A DNA stretch of 64,000 nucleotides from Hyphomicrobium sp. Lineage in GTDB: Bacteria > Pseudomonadota > Alphaproteobacteria > Rhizobiales > Hyphomicrobiaceae. Positions 15,843-25,553 of this stretch are shown piece after piece. The translations under genes and the position numbers were made by a program. The stretch lies in the NCBI RefSeq assembly GCF_019744875.1, contig NZ_JAIETU010000002.1, positions 124,001 through 188,000 of the forward strand, in the 5' to 3' direction. The notes beneath the pieces were generated by a model, which worked only from the letters and a program-made list of their open reading frames with translations, was not told where the DNA came from and ran no database searches. How positions within the stretch are numbered: position 1 is the stretch's first letter; every line of letters starts with the position of its first letter.

Positions 15843-16216
15843 TGAGCAAGCCCCGTGTAGATGACGCCCTCGTGGCAACTGTCGCGCGAGACATGAACCT
15901 CGGCCAAGCCGGGCACGCGGTTCTGCAGGCGCGACCAGATCCACATCGAGATCCGCTCGAGCGTCGGGATATCGAGGCCTTCGACCTCGTTCAGCAGTCG
16001 ATGGTCGAGCGCATCCTGGGCATCCGCGATAGCCGCGGCCAAATCGTCGAAATGGAAAACGAGGCCGGTTTCCGCGTTCGGCTCGCCATCGATGACGATG
16101 CGCGCGCGGAACGAATGGCCATGCACCCGGGAGTTCGGGTGGCCGATGGGGGCCGACGGCAGGTAGTGCGCGGCCTCGAACAGGAATTCCTTATAGATGC
16201 GCATGGGGCGTGACAT
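15818..16216 (-). CDS. queD: 6-carboxytetrahydropterin synthase-like protein
   Basis: QueD converts 7,8-dihydroneopterin triphosphate to 6-carboxy-tetrahydropterin, the first committed step towards preQ0. The 132-residue protein keeps the zinc ligands (FEAAHYLP, RVHGHSF), the base/acid segment DALDHRLLNEVEGL, and the late Glu in DSCHEGVIYTG. At the position of the E. coli catalytic Cys (CxxxHGH) it has Asn28 (HPNSRVHGH). The start could be the ATG at 16216 or 12 bases further in (MRIYKEF). The gene sits between queE and queF, which supports a queuosine role. Its 3' end lies in a 24-base tandem repeat. Confidence 0.88.
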   Translation of the reverse strand: MSRPMRIYKEFLFEAAHYLPSAPIGHPNSRVHGHSFRARIVIDGEPNAETGLVFHFDDLAAAIADAQDALDHRLLNEVEGLDIPTLERISMWIWSRLQNRVPGLAEVHVSRDSCHEGVIYTGLAHRAPLAAE

Positions 16217-16269
16217 AGGGGATTTTGGGCGGCGGCGCCATCCCCAGGGCGTGGGGCAAGGGGCAGCAG

Positions 16270-16296
16270 GGCGCCGGCCGCACCCCTGCCGGCGCC
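16270..16296. repeat. GC-rich perfect inverted repeat between queE and queD
   Basis: The nine-base arms GGCGCCGGC and GCCGGCGCC flank a nine-base loop. There is no T-tract on either side. It could be an mRNA stabiliser or a Rho-linked pause between the two que genes. Confidence 0.6.
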
Positions 16297-16306
16297 GCGG
16301 CCGCGC

Positions 16307-16939
16307 CTATGGAATCCCGATGCGCTTGTGCGTCTGGACGGAGAGCCGCCAGGCGGGGTGGGCCTTGACGTAGGCGACCGCGGCATCCGTGTTTTCGGCC
16401 AGCAGGGGCCCATCCATGGGGCTTACGTAGCGGCGCGGAAAGTCGAGCGCGAGGAAGTTCGCTGGATCGAGCCCCGCCTGGGGGTAGACGACTTTCAGCT
16501 CATCGCCCGCCTTGACCGCAATCTGTGTGCCCGCCTTGGGGCTGACGCAGACCCAATCGATGCCGTCGGGCAGGGGAAGCGTGCCGTTGGTTTCGATGGC
16601 GATGGTAAATTCGTGGCTATGCAACGCGTCGATCAGCGCGGCATCGACCTGCAGTGCGGGCTCTCCGCCCGTCAGCACGACGAACCGGTTGCCGTCGCCG
16701 CTGCCGGTCCATGCGGCCTGAATGGCGGTTGCGAGCGCGGTTGCGTCACGGAACTTGCCGCCGCCCGCGCCGTCCGTTCCCACGAAGTCGGTGTCGCAGA
16801 AGCGGCAGTCGGCCGTCGTGCGGTCGGCTTCGCGCCCGGACCACAGATTGCAGCCGGCGAAACGGCAGAAGACCGCCGCGCGGCCCGCGTTCGCGCCCTC
16901 GCCCTGCAGGGTGTAAAAGATTTCTTTGACGGCATACAT
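16307..16939 (-). CDS. queE: 7-carboxy-7-deazaguanine synthase (radical SAM)
   Basis: QueE rearranges 6-carboxytetrahydropterin to 7-carboxy-7-deazaguanine with SAM and a 4Fe-4S cluster. I start it at ATG 16939 (210 residues), because homologues begin at YAVKEIFYTLQGEGANAGR; the frame is open further upstream. The cluster cysteines are Cys30, Cys45 and Cys48, giving CX14CX2C, the extended-loop variant known from other QueE proteins, instead of CX3CX2C. FVVLTGGEPALQ is the SAM-binding GGEP motif and AIETNGT follows. It belongs to the minus-strand que cluster. Confidence 0.94.
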   Translation of the reverse strand: MYAVKEIFYTLQGEGANAGRAAVFCRFAGCNLWSGREADRTTADCRFCDTDFVGTDGAGGGKFRDATALATAIQAAWTGSGDGNRFVVLTGGEPALQVDAALIDALHSHEFTIAIETNGTLPLPDGIDWVCVSPKAGTQIAVKAGDELKVVYPQAGLDPANFLALDFPRRYVSPMDGPLLAENTDAAVAYVKAHPAWRLSVQTHKRIGIP

Positions 16940-17071
16940 GCTGCGATGCGTACGGGCTGGCGGGTCGATGTCAAGCGGCCGGCCGTCGCATTCGGGCGCC
17001 AGCGCGGGACGCGGCGGAACCGGAGCGCCGCTCATGGGTATCTTTATCGAGGACAATTACGAGGACGGCGC

Positions 17072-17293
17072 ATGCAGTGTTCAGTTTGTGGCGCAGAGGC
17101 CGAAAACCTGACCTCCGGCGATTTCGACGGGCTGGTCGTGCGCTGCAAGCGGTGCGGCGAGTACGAGGTGGCGGACGCGGTGCTCAACGAACTTCTGCGG
17201 CTCGATTTCGATGCGCGCGTTACGGCGCTCGAAACGGCGAAGAGGGCGGCAGGACCGGATCGGCGTCCTGCAATCGCCCTCGACGCGGCGTGA
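17072..17293 (+). CDS. Small zinc-ribbon protein
   Basis: This is a 73-residue protein from ATG 17072, preceded by GAGGACGG. It is mostly a zinc ribbon: CSVCGAEAENLTSGDFDGL, then VVRCKRCGEYEVAD, giving four cysteines as CxxC...CxxC. A short basic helix and an Ala/Arg-rich tail follow. It is on the opposite strand to the que genes around it. No family name can be given; such ribbons bind nucleic acid or partner proteins. Confidence 0.7.
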   Translation: MQCSVCGAEAENLTSGDFDGLVVRCKRCGEYEVADAVLNELLRLDFDARVTALETAKRAAGPDRRPAIALDAA

Positions 17294-17309
17294 GAGGCGA
17301 ACCCGTGCT

Positions 17310-17338
17310 GAGCGCGAAGTTGCGCTCGGCGCTTTTTC
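17310..17338 (+). terminator. Probable terminator of the zinc-ribbon gene
   Basis: The stem GAGCGC/GCGCTC with loop GAAGTT is followed by GGCGCTTTTT. It lies 17 bases after the stop of the zinc-ribbon gene and before the convergent dps stop. Confidence 0.55.
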
Positions 17339-17360
17339 GCTTGCGCTTGGCGCGCTGATT

Positions 17361-17885
17361 TTACGACGTGCGCCGGCGGGTCGATTCAAACAGGAACCAC
17401 AGACGGCGCTCGGTCTCGTCGATCCAGACGTCGAGGAGGCTCGAGGTCGCGAAGTCGTTGTGCTCGTCCGAGAGGTCGTGGACGCTACGCATGCGCTGGG
17501 CGAGATCCTTGTTGTCGTCGCGCAGCTCGGCGAGCATGCCTTCCGGATCGACGTAGTCGGCGTCGTTGTCCTTCACGCGCTGCAAACGGCTGATGTGTCC
17601 GACGGACCGCAGCGTCGTGCCGCCAAGTTTGCGGACGCGCTCGGCGATGGGGTCCGTCATGGCGAGGATCTGCCCCGCCTGCTCGTCAAGCATCAGGTGA
17701 TAGTCGCGGAAATGCGGGCCGCTGACATGCCAGTGGAAGTTCTTGGTCTTGAGGTAGAGCGCGAACGTGTCGGCGAGCAGCTCGTTCAAGGCGCCGGAGA
17801 GATCGCGAACGGCGTTGTCGCCGAGATCGCTCGGCGTCCGGAGCGGCGACTTGCGCAGCTCGGCGGCCTTCTTCATGTCTGCCAT
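17361..17885 (-). CDS. dps: Dps family DNA-protecting ferritin-like protein
   Basis: Dps dodecamers oxidise and store iron using H2O2 and shield DNA in stress. From ATG 17885 the protein has 174 residues. The intersubunit ferroxidase signature is NFHWHVSGPHFRDYHLMLDE, with the two conserved histidines, Asp and Glu. The C-terminal helix ends TERRLWFLFESTRRR. The N terminus is basic, MADMKKAAELRKS, as in DNA-binding members. It lies between queC and queE but is probably an independent unit, with its own promoter in the 110 bases before the start. Confidence 0.92.
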   Translation of the reverse strand: MADMKKAAELRKSPLRTPSDLGDNAVRDLSGALNELLADTFALYLKTKNFHWHVSGPHFRDYHLMLDEQAGQILAMTDPIAERVRKLGGTTLRSVGHISRLQRVKDNDADYVDPEGMLAELRDDNKDLAQRMRSVHDLSDEHNDFATSSLLDVWIDETERRLWFLFESTRRRTS

Positions 17886-17995
17886 GGGGGGCTCCATCGG
17901 GTTCGGGGGGGGGCGGGGTTGCCAAGCAATAGGTAGGAGCCCCACGCCGCAAAGAGAAGAACCCCCGGCGGACAATGTAAAATGCACGTTAGCGG

Positions 17996-18721
17996 TCAGG
18001 ATTTCGGAGGGTTGCGGGGCGGATCGGCCTCCTGCCAGGCGTCCCACCCGCGGGCGCGCAGCTCGCACGCGGGGCATGTGCCGCACCCCCATCCCCAGGC
18101 GTGGCGGTGCGTGCGATCACCGAGATAGCAGGTGTGGGTGTGCTCGCGGATCAGGTCGACGAAGGGCTGCCCGCCCAGCGTGCCGGCCAGCGCCCACGTC
18201 TCGGCCTTGTCGATGAACATCAGCGGCGTCTCGATCGCGAACGGCTTGTCGAGGCCCAGCGCGATGGCCTGCTGCTGCGCGCGGATGGTCGCGTCGCGGC
18301 AGTCGGGATAGCCCGAGTAGTCCGTCTCGCACATTCCGGCGACGAGCGTGCCGATGGAGCGGCGATAGGCGAGGGCTGCCGCGTAGACCAGGAACAGGAG
18401 GTTGCGTCCGGGCACGAAGGTCGACGGCAGGCCCGCCGCCGTCATTTCGATCTCGGCGTCGCGGGTGAGCGCGGTTTCGCTGATGCGCCCAAGCGCCTTG
18501 AGATCGATCTCGTGATCGTCGCCGAGGCGCGTGCTCCATTCGGGAAAACCGCTGCGGATTTCATCGAGCACCACGCGGCGCTGGGTGAGCTCGACGGCGT
18601 GGCGCTGGCCGTAGTCGATACCGAGTGTTTCGACGCGGTCGTATCGCGCAAGCGCCCACGCCAGGCAGACTGTGCTGTCCTGGCCGCCCGAAAAAAGAAC
18701 GAGCGCGCCGCCGGTCTTCAC
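17996..18721 (-). CDS. queC: 7-cyano-7-deazaguanine synthase
   Basis: QueC makes preQ0 from 7-carboxy-7-deazaguanine, ammonia and ATP. The 241-residue protein has the PP-loop ATPase motif [18 protein letters not shown], the [12 protein letters not shown] segment, [10 protein letters not shown], and the zinc-binding C terminus [19 protein letters not shown]. The gene abuts the upstream GFA-family gene (one intervening base). With queD, queE and queF it completes GTP-derived preQ1 synthesis apart from folE, which is not in the window. Confidence 0.95.
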   Translation of the reverse strand: MKTGGALVLFSGGQDSTVCLAWALARYDRVETLGIDYGQRHAVELTQRRVVLDEIRSGFPEWSTRLGDDHEIDLKALGRISETALTRDAEIEMTAAGLPSTFVPGRNLLFLVYAAALAYRRSIGTLVAGMCETDYSGYPDCRDATIRAQQQAIALGLDKPFAIETPLMFIDKAETWALAGTLGGQPFVDLIREHTHTCYLGDRTHRHAWGWGCGTCPACELRARGWDAWQEADPPRNPPKS

Positions 18722-18722
18722 G

Positions 18723-20620
<1,898 letters not shown>

Positions 20621-20643
20621 TAAGATACGGCCCCTTCACTTTC

Positions 20644-20675
20644 AGAGGCGGAAGCGCGCGAGTGCTTCCGCCTCT
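20644..20675 (+). terminator. Terminator hairpin after eno
   Basis: A perfect 12-bp stem, AGAGGCGGAAGC / GCTTCCGCCTCT with an eight-base loop, starts 24 bases after the eno stop. The T-tract is weak (TCGCGTTTG), so it may be an attenuated terminator. It is near-symmetric and could act in both directions. Confidence 0.7.
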
Positions 20676-20723
20676 TCGCGTTTGATCTGCGCCGACTTGC
20701 TGTCGCTGCAGTCGCGGGAACAG

Positions 20724-20903
20724 GCATGAGTCGAGAATCGGCTTGGCTGACATGCTCGGGATCGCGGTCGAGCCGATGTGATGGACGTCACGACGACAGG
20801 TGCGAGAGCCGACGAAAAGGCCGCGCCGGCCTGCTCGACCATGGCGGCTCAGCGCCGGGTCGTGCGGCAGCAACTCGACGGCCATCGGGCGAGGGAAATT
20901 CAT
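20724..20903 (-). pseudogene. GrpB-family protein remnant, frameshifted and truncated
   Basis: On the minus strand the sequence begins like a GrpB/UPF0157 (nucleotidyltransferase-fold) protein: MNFPRP then MAVELLPHDPALSR. The match then moves to a second frame (MVEQAGAAFSSALAPV) and back to the first as DVHHIGSTAIPSMSAKPILD. That last segment is the family hallmark, with consensus V-x-H-I-G-S-T-x-V-P-G-x-x-A-K-P-I-x-D. Two frame changes and loss of everything after the hallmark mean no functional protein can be made. It occupies the gap between eno and ftsB. Confidence 0.75.
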
Positions 20904-21017
20904 CGGGCTCTCAGCGGGTTTCGAGCGCATGCGGGGCGAGGCTTTACCTCGCTTTAATCGTGCGGGGGGTAGGGTTCTCTCGTTCCCGTTTCTCATAAAG
21001 CGTATCGTCGAACATCC

Positions 21018-21347
21018 GTGTTGCGTCCACCCATACATGATCGGCGAGCTAGGCCCCGGCAGGCGCTGGTGTTGCTTCTCTGCTTAGGTTTGACGGCCTA
21101 TTTCGCCTATCACACCCTGCATGGCCGTCACGGCCTCGAGGCGCGGGATGCATTGCTGGAGCGTGAAAACGCTCTGCAGTTCGAAATCCAAAGCCTTGAG
21201 GCTGTGCGCGCCACGCTTTCGCGCGACGTGGCCCTGATGCGCCCCGATCCGCCTGATCCGGATTTCGTCGAGGAAGTGGCTCGCAACGTGCTGGGATTTG
21301 CCCGGCCCGACGACCGGATCGTCGCCCAGTCCGCGCCCAACGGCTGA
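21018..21347 (+). CDS. ftsB: Septum formation initiator FtsB/DivIC family
   Basis: The 109-residue bitopic protein starts at GTG 21018. A membrane helix (ALVLLLCLGLTAYFAYHTLH) is followed by a periplasmic coiled coil, GLEARDALLERENALQFEIQSLE, and a short C-terminal segment with DFVEEVARNVLGFARPDDRIV, typical of alphaproteobacterial FtsB. FtsB joins FtsL and FtsQ in the divisome and relays activation to FtsWI. Position between eno and pdhA is the standard Hyphomicrobiales arrangement. Confidence 0.9.
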   Translation: MLRPPIHDRRARPRQALVLLLCLGLTAYFAYHTLHGRHGLEARDALLERENALQFEIQSLEAVRATLSRDVALMRPDPPDPDFVEEVARNVLGFARPDDRIVAQSAPNG

Positions 21348-21620
21348 GGCCGCAATTTTCGCTTCGGCGCATTTTGGCCCCAGAGCTGGGGTTTGTGCCC
21401 GCTCGGCCTCGCCGTCACGTCGCTCCAGCATGCTTTCCTTAGGCATTTTTGTTGCGGCGCGGTAGGCGTCTGGCGGTGCCGTTCCATGCCCGTTGTTCCG
21501 GCGGGTTCGTCGTGTACTTTTCTTGTATCGATGGCAAACTGACGGTCGCACCGGGCCCTTGCGCGCCGGGGCAACGAACATTGGGCGCTTTTCGGCGGCG
21601 GCACAAACAGAGGAGCGGCA

Positions 21621-22604
21621 ATGGCGGGCGGGTCTCATCTGGCTCAGGCGGAGGACGTGACGTTCTCGCCCGACGAGGAGATTGCGTCCTATCGCGCCAT
21701 GCTGCTCATTCGCCGCTTCGAGGAAAAGGCGGGACAGCTTTACGCGCTCCAGGTGATCCATGGGGTCTGCCCGCTGTCGATCGGGCAGGAGGCGTCCATC
21801 GTCGGCATGATGATGGCGGCGCGCGATACCGATCCGGTGATCACGGGATACCGCACGCACGGCGCGCTCCTAGCGCGCGGGATTGATCCACGCCGCGTGA
21901 TGGCCGAGCTGATGGGGCGCCGCGGCGGGCTCTCGGGCGGCAAGGGCGGCACGGTGCGCATGGCCGCGCCGGATCATGCATTTTATGGCGGTCACGGATC
22001 GGCAGGCGTCTGTGCGCCGCTCGGAGGCGGGCTCGCGTTCGCTGCGCGCTATCGCGGCGACGATGCGGTGACGCTGGCGTTCTACGGGGACGGGGCTGCC
22101 TCGCGCGGACGGGTGTTCGAGGCCTACAGGCTGGCCGCCCAGTTGAAGCTGCCGATCGTGTTCATCGTCGACAACAACACCGCGTCTCCCGGCGCGGGCA
22201 TCGTCCTCGGGGCGCTGCCGTCCGCTATTGCCGAAAGCGGCAAGCCGTTTGCGATCCCCGGTGAGCAGGTCGATGGCATTGATGTGCGTCGCGTGCGCGC
22301 GGCGGGGCGGCGGGCGATTGCGCGCGCGCGCGCCGGCGAAGGCCCGACGCTGCTCGAGATGCTGACGTTCCGCTATCGCGGCCATGGCGCGACGGCGCAA
22401 CCCGGAAACGCAGAGCGCCGGATCGCGGAGGCCGATCCCGTCGCCAAGGCGCGGGCGCGCCTTCTCGCGACGTCCGCACTTACCGAGCGCGCGCTCAAGG
22501 CGCTCGAAAAAGAGGTTCGCGAGACGATCAGCAGCGCCGCGCTTGCGGCGCGGTCTGAGCTGCCGCCGGAGCCTCATGATCTTCATACGGCGCTGGAGGC
22601 TTGA
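21621..22604 (+). CDS. pdhA: Pyruvate dehydrogenase E1 alpha-like subunit, divergent
   Basis: The 327-residue protein is homologous to E1-alpha of pyruvate dehydrogenase. It keeps LLIRRFEEKAGQLYA, TGYRTHGALLARG, FYGGHGSAGVCAPLGGGLAF and the thiamine diphosphate motif GDGAASRGRVFEAY...DNN (residues 156-186). It departs from normal PdhA at GVCPLSIGQEA (usually GFCHLY), at the loop after DNN (ASPGAGIVLG) and at FRYRGHGATAQPG, where GHSMSDP is expected. The stop is followed at once by GAGGAGG and the pdhB start, so the two are co-translated. The locus is canonical, but E2 and E3 genes do not follow. TPP binding seems likely; classical PDH activity is doubtful. Confidence 0.85.
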   Translation: MAGGSHLAQAEDVTFSPDEEIASYRAMLLIRRFEEKAGQLYALQVIHGVCPLSIGQEASIVGMMMAARDTDPVITGYRTHGALLARGIDPRRVMAELMGRRGGLSGGKGGTVRMAAPDHAFYGGHGSAGVCAPLGGGLAFAARYRGDDAVTLAFYGDGAASRGRVFEAYRLAAQLKLPIVFIVDNNTASPGAGIVLGALPSAIAESGKPFAIPGEQVDGIDVRRVRAAGRRAIARARAGEGPTLLEMLTFRYRGHGATAQPGNAERRIAEADPVAKARARLLATSALTERALKALEKEVRETISSAALAARSELPPEPHDLHTALEA

Positions 22605-22612
22605 GGAGGCAG

Positions 22613-24061
22613 ATGCGCCGGGAAATCCTCATGCCGCCTGTGACGCCCTCGATGGTGCACGGCAAGATCTCGCGCTGGCACGTGGCGGAGGGCCAGACCG
22701 TTGCCGCGGGCGACGTGCTGGTCGAGATCTCGACCTCGACGGCGACGCTCGAAATCGAGGCCGAGGACGAAGGCCGCGTGGAGCGCATTCTCGTGCCGGC
22801 TGGTACTGACGATGTGAAGGTCAACACGCCCATCGCCGTGATGCTGGCCGATGTGCAGTCGCCTGCGTTCGATGCGGCGCAGGCGTTGGGGCTGGGCTCG
22901 GTCACGCAGCTCGCGCTGGATGCTACTCAATCGCGCAAGCACGATGCGCTGCAGACGCGGACTCATACTGCGACGACGCCGAATGCAACGATGGCTTTCG
23001 CGGCGATTGGGTCGGCGGCCGATGAGCTGGCCGCTATCCCACGCTCGGGCCCACGGTCGGGCGGAGATCAGAGGAAGGGCGCCGACCAGACCTATCGCGA
23101 GGCGTTGCGGGATGCGATCGCCGACGAGATGCGCGCCGATAGCCGCGTGCTGCTGGTCGGCGTCGACGTGGCGCAGAACCGGGGCGCGCTGAAGGTTGCG
23201 CAGGGGCTTGAAGACGAGTTCGGCGACACGCGCGTCGTCACGGTGCCCGCCATGGACGAGGCGCTGTTTGGTCTTGCGGTCGGCGCTGCGATGGGCGGGC
23301 TGAAACCCATCGTCGAGGTTGCGTCGTGGGGGCGCGCGCTCGACGTGATGTTGCCCTATCTCACGGAAGCGGCAGAGGCGTTCTACCTCTCGGGTGGGAC
23401 GCTGCCGGTGTCGGTTGTGTTTCGCGGGCCGAACGGGTTCTCGCCGGGCGCAACCGGCCAGGATGCGCGGTGCGTGGCGGCAATGCTGGCGCAGATCCCG
23501 GGGCTCACGGTCGTGCAGCCGGCGACGGCGTCTGCGGCGCGCGGCCTGCTCTCGGCCGCCATCCGAAGCTCTGGCCCCGTGGCCGTGCTGGAGCACGAGC
23601 TGCTTTATGGCAGCCGCGAACTCTACTTGCCGGCCCACGATGACGGCGCTGCGGTCGCGCTAGGCAAGGCGCGGATCGCGCGCCAGGGTTCCGATGTGAC
23701 GGTCGCGGGCGCAGGCTTTGCGCTGCAGGCGGTGGTCGAAGCGGCGCACCGGCTGAGCGACGAGGGGATCGAAGCCGAGGTGATCGACCTCATGACCGTG
23801 CGTCCGCTCGATCTCGATCTGGTGGCGCGTTCGGTCTCCAAGACGGGGCGTCTCGTCACCGTCGAGGAGGGGTCTGGCATCGGGGCGGAGCTGGCGGCGG
23901 CTGTCGTGTCGCTGTGCTTCGGTGCGCTCAAGGGGCCGCCGGTGCAGCTCTGCGGGGCGCGGGTGCCGTTGCCTTATGCTCAGGAGCTGCAGGCTGCGGC
24001 GCTGCCGGATGCTGCCGCAGTCGTTCGCGCCGTGCGTGATGCGGTGCGTGGCGCCGCCTAA
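22613..24061 (+). CDS. pdhB: Pyruvate dehydrogenase E1 beta-like subunit with non-lipoylatable N-terminal domain
   Basis: From ATG 22613 the protein has 482 residues. Residues 1-75 form a lipoyl domain, as in alphaproteobacterial PdhB (LMPPVTPSMVHGKISRW). However, the lipoyl-lysine site reads VEISTSTATLEIEA, with Thr43 where ETDKAT is expected. After an Ala/Gly-rich linker with a low-conservation 110-160 region, the E1-beta domain starts at TYREALRDAIADEM. The usual QHSQ reads GQDARC (Asp284), and the catalytic ISEMGFAG segment reads AMDEALFG (Asp215-Glu216). RGPNG, LLYG and VTVEEG are kept. It is co-translated with pdhA. It is either a relic or an enzyme with a changed reaction. Confidence 0.85.
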   Translation: MRREILMPPVTPSMVHGKISRWHVAEGQTVAAGDVLVEISTSTATLEIEAEDEGRVERILVPAGTDDVKVNTPIAVMLADVQSPAFDAAQALGLGSVTQLALDATQSRKHDALQTRTHTATTPNATMAFAAIGSAADELAAIPRSGPRSGGDQRKGADQTYREALRDAIADEMRADSRVLLVGVDVAQNRGALKVAQGLEDEFGDTRVVTVPAMDEALFGLAVGAAMGGLKPIVEVASWGRALDVMLPYLTEAAEAFYLSGGTLPVSVVFRGPNGFSPGATGQDARCVAAMLAQIPGLTVVQPATASAARGLLSAAIRSSGPVAVLEHELLYGSRELYLPAHDDGAAVALGKARIARQGSDVTVAGAGFALQAVVEAAHRLSDEGIEAEVIDLMTVRPLDLDLVARSVSKTGRLVTVEEGSGIGAELAAAVVSLCFGALKGPPVQLCGARVPLPYAQELQAAALPDAAAVVRAVRDAVRGAA

Positions 24062-24335
24062 CGCAAGCGCTGTTTTTCTTTGGGAATTTCGACCAAGTGC
24101 TGCCGCTCAGGGGTGAGTCGCGGTGGTTTGCGCGGATTCGGGCGCGGTACGCTTCGTCCCGTGTTGCGCGCATGTGTCCGACCCGCCACGGGGCCTGAGT
24201 TTCCACAGATTCGGGGCTGTCAATTTGCTCCATACACGGTCATTTTGTGCCGGGCTTCTTGTGACAAGCTCGGAGTCCACCGTAGACCAAATTACGTACA
24301 GGCAACGCTCGTTCGAAGGCGTTACGGGGGACACA

Positions 24336-24830
24336 ATGCAGAAATTCACAGCAACGGTCGCATGCGCCGCGCTCGGCGTCTCGATGCTCACCGGATGTTC
24401 GTCTAACAGCGGCCTTTTCGGCAATTCGCTCACCACGCAGTCCATCGGTATGGCCTCTTCGGATGGTGGCGCCGCAACGCCGACGCCGGTCGCGAACAAG
24501 ATCGATCCGCAGTGCTATTCGCTGGCCCAGCGCATCGACATGCTCCGCAAGGAAGGCGTTTCGGAGCGGATCGAGAAGGCCTCGGTCGGCAAGTCGGCGA
24601 CGGTCGCGGTGAAGCGCGCCTCGCTCGCGCAGGCCGCGGAGCTCGACAAGGCCAACGCCGATTTCCAGGCCCGTTGCTCCAACTTCGGCCCGCGTCCCGC
24701 CCAGGCCGCTGCCGCTCCGGCCGCGACCGGTGCCGTCGTCGCTGCTGCCGCGCCGACCACAAACAGCGCGCAGGTCGTGCCGGCGACCACGCCGCATGTC
24801 GCCCCGCCTGTGGTCGTGCAGCAGCGCTGA
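24336..24830 (+). CDS. Small lipoprotein, Cys-flanked helical domain (paralogue A)
   Basis: The protein has 164 residues from ATG 24336. The leader FTATVACAALGVSMLTGC ends in a lipobox (LTGC), so a lipid-anchored protein is predicted. The mature domain is flanked by two cysteines: QCYSLAQRIDMLRKEGVSER begins it and ANADFQARC ends it. A long Ala/Pro/Thr-rich tail follows. The Cys...GV...ARC layout recurs in the neighbouring lipoprotein at 25063, so the pair look paralogous. It lies where pdhC would be expected in related genomes. Function unknown. A strong terminator follows. Confidence 0.75.
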   Translation: MQKFTATVACAALGVSMLTGCSSNSGLFGNSLTTQSIGMASSDGGAATPTPVANKIDPQCYSLAQRIDMLRKEGVSERIEKASVGKSATVAVKRASLAQAAELDKANADFQARCSNFGPRPAQAAAAPAATGAVVAAAAPTTNSAQVVPATTPHVAPPVVVQQR

Positions 24831-24862
24831 AGCTTCCGGCTTCTGACGCCCGTAATCTCCCG

Positions 24863-24901
24863 ATCCGAGCGGGGCCGAGAGCCGGCCCCGTTCGGATTTT
24901 T
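24863..24901 (+). terminator. Rho-independent terminator of lipoprotein A
   Basis: The arms ATCCGAGCGGGGCC and GGCCCCGTTCGGAT pair with one mismatch across a seven-base loop and are followed by TTTTT. It begins 32 bases after the stop. Confidence 0.85.
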
Positions 24902-25062
24902 GCATTGCGTGACGTTGACCGGAGGCGTGTCTCGCGCCAAACTGCGGCTTCGCGGCCACACTTCTGCGCGAATGGCCTGAGAAGAGGGCCCGGGGGTTCA
25001 ACTGCCCCCATGAACCACCTAACGTGTCGCTACGGTTAATGCTTCGAGAGGGCAAGAGACTC

Positions 25063-25359
25063 ATGACGGCGGGGTTGCGCGGCGCGCTGCGTCTTTCCAT
25101 GCTTTGCGCTTTGGGAGCGGCTGTGTCGCTCGGCGGCTGTGCGTCGGGCGGCGGAAGCGGTCCGACGAGCAAGCAGCTCGCGAACGGTGAGACCTGCAAC
25201 TCGGTCAAATCTCAGCTCAACAAGCTCGACGCGCGCGGTGTGCCGTCGTCGGTGCAGGCGCAGGCGGCGGGCAAGAAGCTCTCGGGCCAGCAGAAGGCCG
25301 ACGCGGATCTCTACAACCGCCTCCTGAACGATTATCTCGGCGCGCGCTGCCACGTCTGA
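25063..25359 (+). CDS. Small lipoprotein (paralogue B)
   Basis: The protein has 98 residues from ATG 25063, which I prefer over the in-frame ATG 25039 because a GAGGGCAAGAGA stretch precedes it. The leader LRLSMLCALGAAVSLGGC ends in a lipobox (LGGC), followed by a Gly/Ser linker. The domain begins TCNSVKSQLNKLDARGVPSS and ends NRLLNDYLGARC. Its spacing of Cys, Leu, Gly-Val and the final Ala-Arg-Cys parallels the upstream lipoprotein, without that protein's Pro-rich tail. A disulphide between the two cysteines is plausible. Function unknown. Confidence 0.72.
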   Translation: MTAGLRGALRLSMLCALGAAVSLGGCASGGGSGPTSKQLANGETCNSVKSQLNKLDARGVPSSVQAQAAGKKLSGQQKADADLYNRLLNDYLGARCHV

Positions 25360-25553
25360 GGCGTGCGCGGCCGCCTTACGGCCGTCTTTTCATTGCTGTT
25401 TTCATTTCTGGCGGGCACGCGCGGGGATCATCCGGCGCGGGCGATCCGCATGGCGCGTGGGCCTGACCCGCGCTAGTCTCGGCCGCACGGCCACGGCCTC
25501 CGCAACTGTCGGAACGACGGCGGATGGCGCGATCTACACGGGGGAAGCACGAC

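Noticed and set aside
16307-16939. Unusual CX14CX2C in QueE as a defect
   Set aside because: This extended cluster loop is a known functional QueE variant.
25360-25390. Terminator after the second lipoprotein gene
   Set aside because: The only stem is four or five base pairs with poor pairing, although a TTTT run follows; support is too weak to list.
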